From: an uncultured Cytophagales bacterium
GTDB taxonomy: Bacteria > Bacteroidota > Bacteroidia > Cytophagales > Bernardetiaceae
Direction: 5' to 3'
Assembly (NCBI GenBank): GCA_937136415.1
Contig: CAKZOK010000138.1
Span: forward strand, 1-48,851
DNA: 48,851 nt
Made by a program: the position numbers and the translations under genes. Shown here one piece after another: positions 17,998 to 26,891 of the stretch. The number at the start of each line of letters is the position of its first letter. Positions within the stretch are counted from its first letter, which is position 1. The notes below the pieces were generated by a model that saw only the letters and a list, made by a program, of their open reading frames with translations, was not told the origin of the DNA and searched no databases.

Positions 17998-19449
17998 ATG
18001 AAAAAGTGGATAACAGGAGTTGTCTTAGCTACAATGCTTAGTGGTTGTGCTAAAGATGCTCTAGAAACAGAAAACAAAGAGTTTGTAGCTCAAGAACAAT
18101 TACAAGCCTTAGCTGCAAACCCAGAATCATTACTTACTTATACAAATTCTGTAGAAGACGGTACTAATTCATTCCTTAGACAATACAAAACATATCAAGG
18201 CACAACAAGCTCATCACATGATGATTACGGCTTGAAATCTATTGATTTAGGTCTTGATTTGATGTCTAACAATATGCCAATGCTCGTAAACCAATGGGCT
18301 AGTGGATATTATACATATACAGGTAGAGTACAAAATAGTAGAATTACTACTAAAGTTTGGAACTTTTATTATACTGTAATTAGAGATGCTAATCTTATCT
18401 TAGCAACTACTCCTGCTGATGTTGAGGCACAAGAACTTCTTTATACTAGAGGTAGATTATTGGCTTTGAGAGGTTTTGCTTATTTCAACCTTATTCGTTT
18501 GTATGCTGATGGAGACAAAGGTATTCCTTTGAGAACTTTAGAGCAAAATGAAGATGGAAGAACCTCTACTGCTGTAATTGTAGCTCAAGCAAAAGCTGAC
18601 CTAGAAGAAGCTTATGACCTTCTAAATGGTTATGCTAGACCATCTAAAGTACAAGTAGATCAAAATGTAGTAGCTGGTATTTTGGCTAGATATTACCTAG
18701 AATATGGCAACTATGGTCAAGCTGCAACAATGGCTAGACAAGCATATAATGCTGGAGCACCAGATACAGAAGCAACTCTTGTTGATGGTTTTGATGATAT
18801 TGCAAGTCCTAGTTGGATATGGGGAGCAGATATTACAGCAATTACTTCAGGTATCTATGCTTCTTTCTTTTCTCAAGTAGCAACATTAAACCCAGGTTAT
18901 GCTGGTTTGTTAGGACACTATAAGTCTTTAGACAAGCGTCTTTATGACAACCTTTCAGCTACAGATATACGTACTCAAAACTGGTTTGCAGAGCCAGGTA
19001 ATGCTGATTACCCTGCTTATGTAAACTTTAAGTTTTTAGATGCTACTTTCTTTGAAGGTGATTATGTATTTATGCGTACTGCAGAAATGTTGCTTATTGA
19101 AGCAGAAGCTAAAGCTCTTAATGGAGATAATGGTGGAGCACAAGCAGTATTATCTGAGTTTATGTCAGTAAGAGACCCTCAATACTCTGCTGCTGATAAT
19201 GTAAACAACAGTGTACTAGATATGATTCGTGTTCAAAGAGGTATCGAGCTTTGGGGTGAAGGTTTTGCTTTTTATGATATGAAACGTTGGAACAATGAGT
19301 TAAAGCGTGATTATCCAGGTAGTAACCACCCTGCTTTTGGTAAAAACTTAAATTACCCAGCTAATTCACCTAAGTTCCAATTACAGATTCCTATTTCTGA
19401 GATTAATGCTAATCCAGCTATCGGACCTGGTGACCAAAATGCACAATAA
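17998..19449 (+). CDS. RagB/SusD family nutrient-binding outer-membrane lipoprotein
   Basis: 483 residues. Lipoprotein signal MKKWITGVVLATMLSGC, with lipidated Cys17. The SusD fold is recognisable from the helical TPR-like part (ALRGFAYFNLIRLYADGDKGIPL, ILARYYLEYGNYGQAATMARQAY) and the C-terminal signature region (FMRTAEMLLIEAEAKALNG, RVQRGIELWGEGFAFYDMKRWN). It caps the SusC barrel and binds the ligand at the cell surface. The same operon as susC is indicated by a 27-base gap and a single terminator after it (19511-19545). Confidence 0.95.
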   Translation: MKKWITGVVLATMLSGCAKDALETENKEFVAQEQLQALAANPESLLTYTNSVEDGTNSFLRQYKTYQGTTSSSHDDYGLKSIDLGLDLMSNNMPMLVNQWASGYYTYTGRVQNSRITTKVWNFYYTVIRDANLILATTPADVEAQELLYTRGRLLALRGFAYFNLIRLYADGDKGIPLRTLEQNEDGRTSTAVIVAQAKADLEEAYDLLNGYARPSKVQVDQNVVAGILARYYLEYGNYGQAATMARQAYNAGAPDTEATLVDGFDDIASPSWIWGADITAITSGIYASFFSQVATLNPGYAGLLGHYKSLDKRLYDNLSATDIRTQNWFAEPGNADYPAYVNFKFLDATFFEGDYVFMRTAEMLLIEAEAKALNGDNGGAQAVLSEFMSVRDPQYSAADNVNNSVLDMIRVQRGIELWGEGFAFYDMKRWNNELKRDYPGSNHPAFGKNLNYPANSPKFQLQIPISEINANPAIGPGDQNAQ

Positions 19450-19510
19450 TTTAACTTTACTTGTTTGATAGATAAAAAATCTAATAAATAAGAAAAATTA
19501 AATCTAAAAA

Positions 19511-19545
19511 ACTACTAAGAATTTATTTTCTTAGTAGTTTTTTTT
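19511..19545 (+). terminator. Intrinsic terminator of susCD
   Basis: An 11-bp stem ACTACTAAGAA/TTCTTAGTAGT (19511-19521 and 19528-19538) with a 6-base loop is followed by a run of T. It is 61 bases after the susD stop. Confidence 0.85.
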
Positions 19546-19644
19546 ATTAAAAAAAATACTTTTTTAGAATAAAAAACTCCTTAGAAACAGCAATTAAATA
19601 AATTACTATTTTGCAATTTTAATTCATTGATATTCAGTAATTTT

Positions 19645-19680
19645 TAATTAGCTTCGCTGTTTTAGCAGCTCATAAACGAT
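19645..19680. repeat. Dispersed intergenic repeat (TAATTAGCTT type), copy 2
   Basis: Matches 2197-2232 at 29 of 36 positions. It lies in the 375-base gap between susD and the FadL-like gene. The rest of that gap holds the susCD terminator and AT-rich DNA without a gene. Confidence 0.5.
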
Positions 19681-19824
19681 ACTTAACTATTTTTAACCAC
19701 AATAATTACTTATTTATATCAAACAGATGCGACCTTTTGAGTATTTTTTGCATCTACTTTTTAAACTACCATCTTTACTTGTTAGTAATTAGACCCATTT
19801 TTCAATAAACTAACTTATCATACA

Positions 19825-21447
19825 ATGAAATTAAATTATAAATTATACAAAATAAGAGTAAGTAAAATAATAGGAGTATTTTCTTTATTAATTTTACTAA
19901 GTTACTCTACAACTACTTCTGCTCAAATAGCTCAAGGTTCTTTTGGATATTACACAGATGCGAATCGCTTTGCCCAAACTATCCCAACAATGGGAGCAAA
20001 TGCACGTATTCAAGGAATTGGAGGAGCAGCAACTGCTATTGGTGGAGATATTAGCTCGGCTTCTGTCAATCCTGCTGGTTTAGGATTTTTACAACGTTCA
20101 GAAATTACATTTTCGCCTTCTTTATCTTTTTTAGGCTCAGATGCTACTTATAATTTAGATTCTCAAAACCTACCAACAGAAGACTCAAAACTTAATTTTA
20201 ACTTTGCTCAACTTGGTGCTGCATTCGTATTACCTTCAAATAATTCATCTGGATATAAGGGAGGAGCTTTTTCTATTTCATATAGCCGACTCAATAGTTT
20301 TCATAGACGTACAAGTTATGAAGGAACAAATTCAGAAAACTCTATTATAGATTATTTCTTAAATCAAGCCGATGGAATCCCTTGGAATGCCATTTATCCT
20401 TCAGGTGGAGCAACTGATTTATTAGCTTTAGCCTATGATGCCTATTTGATTAATGAAGATTTTGATTATGATAATGGTGGACAAAATACATATTACTCTC
20501 CTGTTCCTATTGCACCTACACAACAGCGTGAAACAATAGACTATTTAGGTTCTCAAAGCCAGTGGAATTTTGCTTATGGTGGAAATTATAATGATAAATT
20601 ATTCTTTGGTGCAGGTTTAGGAATTCAATCATTCAAATACAAAGAAGAAAAGCGTTATGAAGAAACTGTAACAGGAAACCCAATAAACCCAAATCAAGTA
20701 AAGGCACTAAATAGTTTAGTGATTGGAGAAAATTTATCTATCAACGGAACAGGAGTAAACCTTACAGCAGGCATAATTTATAGACCTATTTATGCAGTGC
20801 GTTTGGGAGCAAGTATCATGACACCTACTTATTTTGCCGTTGATGATACCTATAATGCAAACCTTAGAGTGCTTTACAATAATTATAATTTTGGAGATGA
20901 TGATAGTGGAAATCCAATTATTCTTAACGATACAGACCAAATAAATACGCTTGATGTAGAAAGTACTTATAATATGACAACGCCACTGCGTGCCTCTTTG
21001 GGAGCTGCATTTTTTGTGGGAAAGTTTGGTTTTATTAGTGCCGATGTAGATTTTATCAACTATCAATCTTCCAAATTACTTAGCCCTCCTCAAGAATTTA
21101 GCTTTACAGCAGATAACCAAACTATCAAAAATCTGTATGCTTCTACAATGAACTACCGAGTAGGCGCAGAACTTCGTATCAAAACATTTTACCTGCGTGG
21201 TGGAATTGGTCTGTATGGAAATACAATGAAAGAAGAGTTCAGATTAGAAAATGATGATGCTTTTCAAACTCGTATTTCGGGTGGTTTGGGGATTCATAAA
21301 AAAGCATTTTATATAGATTTGGCAGTTGTGCAACAAGCCAGTAATACTATTTATACTCCATATAATTTGTCTGATAACTCAAATCCATCTATTGACATCA
21401 AAAATACAACAACAAATGTAGTAGCAACAGTTGGCTTTCATTTTTAG
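19825..21447 (+). CDS. OMPP1/FadL/TodX-type outer-membrane transporter
   Basis: 540 residues. The signal peptide ends at about TTTSAQ (residue 35). The mature N-terminus then has the FadL-type hatch sequence MGANARIQGIGGAATAIGGD followed by SSASVNPAGLGFL, where the NPA motif is characteristic. Amphipathic barrel strands continue to the end (VVATVGFHF, terminal Phe). FadL-type barrels passively take up hydrophobic molecules such as fatty acids or aromatics. In Bacteroidota they are often labelled hemin receptors without proof. The gene is monocistronic, with its own terminator downstream and the susCD terminator upstream. Confidence 0.88.
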   Translation: MKLNYKLYKIRVSKIIGVFSLLILLSYSTTTSAQIAQGSFGYYTDANRFAQTIPTMGANARIQGIGGAATAIGGDISSASVNPAGLGFLQRSEITFSPSLSFLGSDATYNLDSQNLPTEDSKLNFNFAQLGAAFVLPSNNSSGYKGGAFSISYSRLNSFHRRTSYEGTNSENSIIDYFLNQADGIPWNAIYPSGGATDLLALAYDAYLINEDFDYDNGGQNTYYSPVPIAPTQQRETIDYLGSQSQWNFAYGGNYNDKLFFGAGLGIQSFKYKEEKRYEETVTGNPINPNQVKALNSLVIGENLSINGTGVNLTAGIIYRPIYAVRLGASIMTPTYFAVDDTYNANLRVLYNNYNFGDDDSGNPIILNDTDQINTLDVESTYNMTTPLRASLGAAFFVGKFGFISADVDFINYQSSKLLSPPQEFSFTADNQTIKNLYASTMNYRVGAELRIKTFYLRGGIGLYGNTMKEEFRLENDDAFQTRISGGLGIHKKAFYIDLAVVQQASNTIYTPYNLSDNSNPSIDIKNTTTNVVATVGFHF

Positions 21448-21471
21448 AAAAAAATAGAAATTTTATAAATC

Positions 21472-21512
21472 AAAAATCCAATTACTTCGAAAAAAGTAGT
21501 TGGATTTTTTTA
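21472..21512 (+). terminator. Intrinsic terminator after the FadL-like gene
   Basis: Stem arms 21472-21487 and 21494-21509 (AAAAATCCAATTACTT against AAGTAGTTGGATTTTT, one G-U pair) with a short loop and further T residues. Confidence 0.85.
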
Positions 21513-21615
21513 TTTTTGTGAAATTTATGTAGCTCATTCCTTAAAATGAAAAAATGTAGCTTACACTTTAAGTGTGAGAGTATTTACTAACTTTAGCATA
21601 AGAAATAATTATATT

Positions 21616-22629
21616 TTGACTAGAAAATCAATCATTGGAAGCAATATCAAAATTGCAAAACAACATTTAGAAAGTGGAAACTTGGTAGCCATTCCTACCG
21701 AAACAGTCTATGGATTGGCTGCAAATGCTTTTGATATAAAGGCTGTTGCCAAAATTTTTGAAGCCAAAAATCGTCCTACTTTTGACCCTCTAATTATTCA
21801 TACAGATAGTATTGACAAAATTAAAAATTGGACAAACGATTTTCCAACATGGGCAGAAAAACTAGGAAAACATTTCTGGGCAGGTGCTTTAACTCTTTTA
21901 CTTCCAAAAAAAACAATCATTCCAGACCTTGTAACAAGTGGACTGCCACATGTTGCTGTACGCATTCCAAATCATGAACTTACTTTACAACTCTTGAAAA
22001 CTCTTGATTTTCCGTTGGCTGCCCCAAGTGCAAATCCGTTTGGTTATATTAGCCCAACCACTGCAAATCACGTTTTTGAGCAATTAGGGGAAAAGGTAAA
22101 CTATATTTTAGAGGGTGGAAATTGTAAAATAGGTGTAGAATCAACCATAATTGGAGAAGAAAACGGCAAGCTGACTATTTTCAGAAAAGGAGGAATAGTC
22201 ATCGAAGAATTAGAAAAAATAGTCGGAAAATTAATTGTAAAAGAACATTCAAATTCAAATCCTCATTCGGATAAAAATCAAGAGCTAACAAAGGTTGCTT
22301 CTTCTGGAATGCTTTTGAGTCATTATGCCCCAAAAATAAAAATGCGTTTAGGAAACATTGAACAAATGTTGAATGAATATTTATCAAATAATGAAATAAA
22401 AATAAATGAAATAGGAATTTTATCATTCAATAAAAAACACAATCAAATTCCTACAAAAAATCAATTTATTTTATCAAAAGAAGGAGATTTTTCAGAGGCA
22501 GCTCAAAATTTATTTTCTTATATGAGAGAATTAGACAAACTCAATATCAAAATAATTTTGGCAGAACTTTTACCAGAAAAAGAATTAGGAAGGGCAATTA
22601 ATGACCGTTTGAGAAGAGCGGCGTATTAG
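21616..22629 (+). CDS. L-threonylcarbamoyladenylate synthase, Sua5 type (long form)
   Basis: The enzyme makes threonylcarbamoyl-AMP from threonine, bicarbonate and ATP for t6A37 of tRNAs. The YrdC domain begins almost at once (KQHLESGNLVAIPTETVYGLAANAF) and carries AKNRPTFDPLIIH, SANPFGYISPT and GVESTIIGE. A linker follows, then a C-terminal Sua5 domain starting at SSGMLLSHYAPK and ending in GRAINDRLRRAAY. This two-domain length is normal for Sua5. No ATG fits: the frame offers GTG at 21574 or TTG at 21616. I prefer the TTG because homologues start just before the I-I-G-x-x-I stretch. The start is uncertain; the stop is firm. Confidence 0.92.
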   Translation: MTRKSIIGSNIKIAKQHLESGNLVAIPTETVYGLAANAFDIKAVAKIFEAKNRPTFDPLIIHTDSIDKIKNWTNDFPTWAEKLGKHFWAGALTLLLPKKTIIPDLVTSGLPHVAVRIPNHELTLQLLKTLDFPLAAPSANPFGYISPTTANHVFEQLGEKVNYILEGGNCKIGVESTIIGEENGKLTIFRKGGIVIEELEKIVGKLIVKEHSNSNPHSDKNQELTKVASSGMLLSHYAPKIKMRLGNIEQMLNEYLSNNEIKINEIGILSFNKKHNQIPTKNQFILSKEGDFSEAAQNLFSYMRELDKLNIKIILAELLPEKELGRAINDRLRRAAY

Positions 22630-22728
22630 TAACTGGAGTTACGTAGAATCTTGTACTACTATATTGTAAGACAAATTTGCAAACCGTGTTCTGTGGCACA
22701 CAGAACAATAAGTGCGTAACTCCAGTTA
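22630..22728. repeat. Nested inverted-repeat element after sua5
   Basis: The outer arms TAACTGGAGTTACG (22630-22643) and CGTAACTCCAGTTA (22715-22728) are perfect and start directly after the stop codon. Inside lies a second hairpin, GTTCTGTG-GCA-CACAGAAC (22688-22706). The size of about 99 bp with perfect ends suggests a small dispersed palindromic unit. It may also terminate the sua5 transcript. Confidence 0.7.
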
Positions 22729-22737
22729 GTAAATCAT

Positions 22738-22766
22738 CGAATGGTTCGCTTTAAGCGAATCATTCG
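22738..22766. repeat. 29-base near-perfect palindrome
   Basis: CGAATGGTTCGCTT and AAGCGAATCATTCG pair along their length with one G-U position. It lies between the convergent sua5 and phosphoesterase genes, next to the nested element, and could terminate either transcript. Confidence 0.65.
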
Positions 22767-22779
22767 GTTAGTGCCATTA

Positions 22780-23535
22780 TTATAAAAAAAGACTTCTTGA
22801 AGAAGAGCGTTCTGTTTCTATATTTTCTTGTAAAATTATTTCTAAAGTATCCAAATTTAAAGCTAAAAGCTGCCCCAAACCTGCTTTTTTGCGTGCTTTA
22901 TAGACACAGCCATTATCGATACAAATAGAAGGACAACCATAATCAATTTCTTCTTGAATAAATTGCAAATATTCTGGAACGTGTCCATGAATAATTCTTT
23001 TTTCACCAACAATACTGGTATCTACTTCAAAATGGCGCAACCAAAGCATTTTTTCAGTTTCAGAAAATGGATTAGGAGCTTCAAAATCAAAGCCTGCATG
23101 AACCAAATAATAATCTTCTAACTCAAAATAATAACATAAACTCTCCAAAAAAGGCAAATATTGAGGCAAAATACGACGGTTTTCATCTACCAAACCCCTG
23201 CCACGGTGTAAAATAGGAATCAAACGAATAGATGTGTCCCCTCCTGCTCGTCGGTGCGCTCGCATGAGAAGCTCTTCATGATTTCCTCGCAAACAAAAAA
23301 CAGAATAGGTCTTCTGAAGGTCTATGATATAATCCAAAACACCTTTGCTATCAGGTCCTTTATTGATATAATCTCCCAATAAAAAAAGTTGGTCATCAGT
23401 AGAAAGATTTATTTTTTTGATGAGTGCTTTGAAAGTTTGAACGCAGCCGTGTATGTCCGAAATGGCATAGCGAGTGCCTTTGGAAGAGTCAATTTTTGGA
23501 ATAGAGCGAGTGATGGGAGAGTTTGAAGCATTCAT
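22780..23535 (-). CDS. PPP-family metallophosphoesterase (serine/threonine phosphatase-like)
   Basis: 251 residues with the two-metal phosphoesterase motifs in order: YAISDIHGC (residue about 25), LLGDYINKGPDSKGV (family GDxxDRG; here INKG, so the usual Asp-Arg is replaced by Asn-Lys), CLRGNHEELL, and the C-terminal histidines in YLVHAGFDF and RIIHGHVPE. This set is typical of bacterial PrpA/ApaH-like enzymes, which hydrolyse phosphoproteins or dinucleoside polyphosphates; which one applies here is not evident. Convergent with sua5; ATG start at 23535. Confidence 0.88.
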   Translation of the reverse strand: MNASNSPITRSIPKIDSSKGTRYAISDIHGCVQTFKALIKKINLSTDDQLFLLGDYINKGPDSKGVLDYIIDLQKTYSVFCLRGNHEELLMRAHRRAGGDTSIRLIPILHRGRGLVDENRRILPQYLPFLESLCYYFELEDYYLVHAGFDFEAPNPFSETEKMLWLRHFEVDTSIVGEKRIIHGHVPEYLQFIQEEIDYGCPSICIDNGCVYKARKKAGLGQLLALNLDTLEIILQENIETERSSSRSLFL

Positions 23536-23939
23536 TTTTCAAAAATAACATAATTCTTTTGAAATAACAGTAGCTAAGAAGTAATTAGAAATTAAAAATT
23601 ATAGTCTGTCAAAATAATAAAGTTAATTATGAATATAAATTATTGATTATTAAATAGTTAAAGGTAAAAAAAAATCATTTATTTAATTTTAATTCCTAAT
23701 TTTATAATTAGTTTATTTTTAATAAAAATTACCATACTTTTTAAGACAATCAAAAAATTTTGTATTTGTGATGGACTACCTTATCTTTATACTTAACCTT
23801 CCAAAAAAATGCAATTATATTAGGGTTTTTGAGTTTTGAGAAGCATTATTTTCCATTAAATTTAATTGAAAATTCAAAACCCTTCTTTAAGAATACAGTT
23901 ATTTCGATACTATCATTATCGACAAAAAACCTATACCAA
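23536..23939. other. Non-coding divergent region
   Basis: AT-rich sequence between the phosphoesterase and the type IX-secreted protein. I see no additional gene or clear repeat. A TTG at 23829 is in frame with the downstream gene, but it would precede the signal peptide by 37 residues. Confidence 0.4.
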
Positions 23940-26759
23940 ATGAATAAGGAATTTTTCAATAATTTAAAAAAAACAAAAACTCTTATCTCAATTTCTTTTC
24001 TGCCTACAAGAAATAAATTGATATATAGCAGTTTTTTATGTTTGTTTTTTCTTTCTTTTTTATCTCAAAATACCTATGCTACTCACGTAAGGGCAGGAGA
24101 TTTGACAGCCGAACGTATTTCTGATATTAGTTTGACATACAGAATTACAGCAATTATTTATACCGATGATGGAGGAGTACCTCCCGACTCAGAAATTGAA
24201 TTTGATTTTGGAACAGGCGAAACTCGTATGGTAGAACGTCTTTCAGGAGTTAGTATCGGAAATGCAACCACACGAAATACTTATACAACAACTTATACTT
24301 TCCCAGGAGCTGGCGAGTATAATGTAGGTGTTGCAATTCGTAATCGTAATGAAGGGATTGCCAATATTCCTAATTCTGTAAATACGGCATTTCATATTCA
24401 ATCTACCTTTTTGATAAATCCTTTTTTGGGGCTAAATAGGTCGCCTGTTTTGCTTGTTCCACCGATTGATTTTGCTCGTGTTGGCGAAAAATTTATTCAT
24501 AATCCAGGAGCGTATGATGCCGATGGTGATAGTTTAGCATATATTTTTGTTACTCCCAAACGTGCCATAAATACGCCTGTTGAAGGGTTTAGACTTTTAG
24601 ATGACCCTGCTTTTGGAGGAGAGCGTGAAGAAGGAGGTGCAACTACTGCCACACTTGACCCTATTACAGGAGATTTGGTTTGGAATACACCAGGGCGAAC
24701 AGGGCAATTTAATGTTGCTTTTATTGTACAAGAATGGCGAGAGGGAGTTTTGATAGGGCAAGTAAATCGTGATATGCAGATTATTGTACGAGATAATCCA
24801 AACAAACGTCCTATTTTAGAAATTCCTAGAGATACATGTGTTACAGCAGGTGCATTTTTGAAAGATACAATTACAGGAACAGACCCAGATAATGATTTTG
24901 TTCGTCTTTTTGCATACAGTGCATTGCTTCAAGAGGCAAATGTATTGCAATCTGTTCCTCCAAGAAATTATGCTAATTTTAATGTATTGAATATTCAGCC
25001 TCCAAACGGAGAAGAAAAAGCTACTTTTGATTGGCAAACGGTTTGTGAAGATGTGCGTTTGCAGCCCTATGCTGTTACATTTAAGGCAGAAGACCAGCCT
25101 CAACCAAGTAATGATAAATTGGTAGATTTGAAGACGTGGCAAATTCGTGTTGTAGGGCCAAAACCTGATACATTGATTGCAGAAGCAAATACTGTTGATA
25201 ATAGTATTTCATTGAGTTGGTTTTCTTATCAATGCCCAAATGCAAGTGAAATGACTATTTGGAGAAGAACAGGAGCTTTCGAATTTAATCCTGATACTTG
25301 TGAAACAGGTTTGCCAGCCTACACTGGTTATACTCAAATCGGAACAAATGAAATTGGAAATCGTTTTTATTTAGATGATAATAATGGCGAAGGATTAGAA
25401 CGAGGAAAAACCTATTGCTATCGTATTTTTGCTAAATTTCCCAACCCAGCAGGAGGAGAAAGTTATGTTTCTGACGAAGTATGTGTAATTATTCCAACAA
25501 ATGCACCTTATATCACAAAAGTAAGTGTAGAAGAAACAGATGTTCAAAATGGAGAAATTCAAGTGGAATGGACAAAACCTTTAGACCTCTTGCCTAGTCA
25601 GTTTCCACGACCTTATACCTACGAGCTTTTTCGTGCAGATGATTTTTCAGGAACTCAAAATTATATACAAATAGGAGGAACATTTGATGAAAATGACACT
25701 ACTTTTAGAGATACAAGCCTAAATACAGAAGAACAAGTTTATAATTATAGAGTTCTTTTTTATTCAAATAATAATGTCGTTGATTCTTCGGCTTTAGCAA
25801 GTTCGGTTCGTCTTTCTGTAACTCCATTATTTAATGCTGCAACACTAAATTGGCGTGCAGAAGTGCCGTGGAACAATACAGATTCACGTTTTCCACAACA
25901 TTATATTTATCGCCAAACGGCTGCTGATGGAGCAGATTTTGTCCTTTTGGATAGCACAAATGCGTTGAGTGGTTCGTTTTCTTATACAGATACAGGGCTA
26001 GAAGACAAGACAGAATATTGTTATTTTGTTACGACACAGGGAAGTTATAATAAACAAGGTTTGCCAGAGCCATTATTCAATAAATCTCAAAAAATGTGTA
26101 TTGTTCCTCTTGATGAAACTCCTCCTTGTGCGCCTACTTTATTTTTAGATTCTTTGATTTGTCAAACCATTAATTTTAAAGACCCTGTTTATTGTAGTGA
26201 TTCTCTTTTTAAGAATAATTTGAGATGGCAAAATGACTATTCGCCGAGTTGTGATTTAGAAGTGAGTAGTTATAATTTATATTTCAAAGCTCAATTAGAT
26301 GATTCTTTGCAGCTTTTGATTAATACCACGGATACAACTTATATTCACGAGCAAATTCGTTCTGTGGCTGGTTGTTATGTTGTTACGGCTCTTGATGCGT
26401 CTGGAAATGAAAGTCCGTTTAGTAATCAAGTCTGTAATGATAATTGTCCAAATTATGAATTACCGAATGTATTTACACCAAATGCTGACGGAATAAATGA
26501 TACTTTTAGAGCTTTGGATTGTCCTGCTTTTGTCAAAAATGTAGAAACCAAAATTTATAGCCGTTGGGAACAACTTGTCTTTGAAACAAATAGTTTGGAA
26601 GATAATAATGTTTTTATTGATTGGAATGGAGAAAATAATAATGGAAAAGAAATGCCTTCTGGAATGTATTATTTTCAAGTCAAAATTACTTTTAATAGAT
26701 TAAATCCGACAGATGAAGTATTGATTCTGAAAGGCTGGGTTTCTTTGCTTAGAGAATAA
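23940..26759 (+). CDS. Large secreted protein with C-terminal CHU_C (type IX, type B) sorting domain
   Basis: About 939 residues from the ATG at 23940, chosen because the following region carries the signal sequence (basic start, hydrophobic LIYSSFLCLFFLSFLS, then TYATHVRAGD). The body starts with a cadherin/PKD-like part (DADGDSLAYIFVTP, WNTPGRTGQFNVAF) and continues with several fibronectin-III-like modules (NSISLSWFSYQCPNAS, IQVEWTKPLD, TLNWRAEVPWN). The end, ELPNVFTPNADGINDTF ... PSGMYYFQVKI ... LKGWVSLLRE, is the gliding-motility-associated C-terminal domain used as a type IX secretion signal. It is probably surface-attached or released; an adhesin or structural role is inferred. Confidence 0.9.
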   Translation: MNKEFFNNLKKTKTLISISFLPTRNKLIYSSFLCLFFLSFLSQNTYATHVRAGDLTAERISDISLTYRITAIIYTDDGGVPPDSEIEFDFGTGETRMVERLSGVSIGNATTRNTYTTTYTFPGAGEYNVGVAIRNRNEGIANIPNSVNTAFHIQSTFLINPFLGLNRSPVLLVPPIDFARVGEKFIHNPGAYDADGDSLAYIFVTPKRAINTPVEGFRLLDDPAFGGEREEGGATTATLDPITGDLVWNTPGRTGQFNVAFIVQEWREGVLIGQVNRDMQIIVRDNPNKRPILEIPRDTCVTAGAFLKDTITGTDPDNDFVRLFAYSALLQEANVLQSVPPRNYANFNVLNIQPPNGEEKATFDWQTVCEDVRLQPYAVTFKAEDQPQPSNDKLVDLKTWQIRVVGPKPDTLIAEANTVDNSISLSWFSYQCPNASEMTIWRRTGAFEFNPDTCETGLPAYTGYTQIGTNEIGNRFYLDDNNGEGLERGKTYCYRIFAKFPNPAGGESYVSDEVCVIIPTNAPYITKVSVEETDVQNGEIQVEWTKPLDLLPSQFPRPYTYELFRADDFSGTQNYIQIGGTFDENDTTFRDTSLNTEEQVYNYRVLFYSNNNVVDSSALASSVRLSVTPLFNAATLNWRAEVPWNNTDSRFPQHYIYRQTAADGADFVLLDSTNALSGSFSYTDTGLEDKTEYCYFVTTQGSYNKQGLPEPLFNKSQKMCIVPLDETPPCAPTLFLDSLICQTINFKDPVYCSDSLFKNNLRWQNDYSPSCDLEVSSYNLYFKAQLDDSLQLLINTTDTTYIHEQIRSVAGCYVVTALDASGNESPFSNQVCNDNCPNYELPNVFTPNADGINDTFRALDCPAFVKNVETKIYSRWEQLVFETNSLEDNNVFIDWNGENNNGKEMPSGMYYFQVKITFNRLNPTDEVLILKGWVSLLRE

Positions 26760-26830
26760 GAAGGTGCAACTACGGATTATGAATTAAAAATTACGAATGG
26801 TTTGCTTTTTTAAGTGGACTGTTCGTTTTT

Positions 26831-26861
26831 TTGTTGGTATTGCTATACTAAAACACCGACA
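26831..26861. repeat. Degenerate palindromic repeat, copy 3 (reverse orientation)
   Basis: Its sequence resembles the reverse complement of copy 2 at 1586-1616: it keeps TTGTTGGT, then GCT, CTAAAACACC and AC. It lies between the stop of the secreted-protein gene and the stop of the next minus-strand gene. Confidence 0.45.
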
Positions 26862-26891
26862 AGAGCAAGGAGATTGTTTGAAAAAATAAGA

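Noticed and set aside
14782..19449. A polysaccharide utilisation locus
   Set aside because: Only SusC and SusD are present; no carbohydrate-active enzyme, HTCS or ECF sigma/anti-sigma gene is adjacent, so no glycan substrate can be claimed.
23829..23939. Extension of the type IX-secreted protein to a TTG start
   Set aside because: It would put 37 polar/hydrophobic residues before the basic region and signal sequence; the ATG at 23940 explains the protein better.
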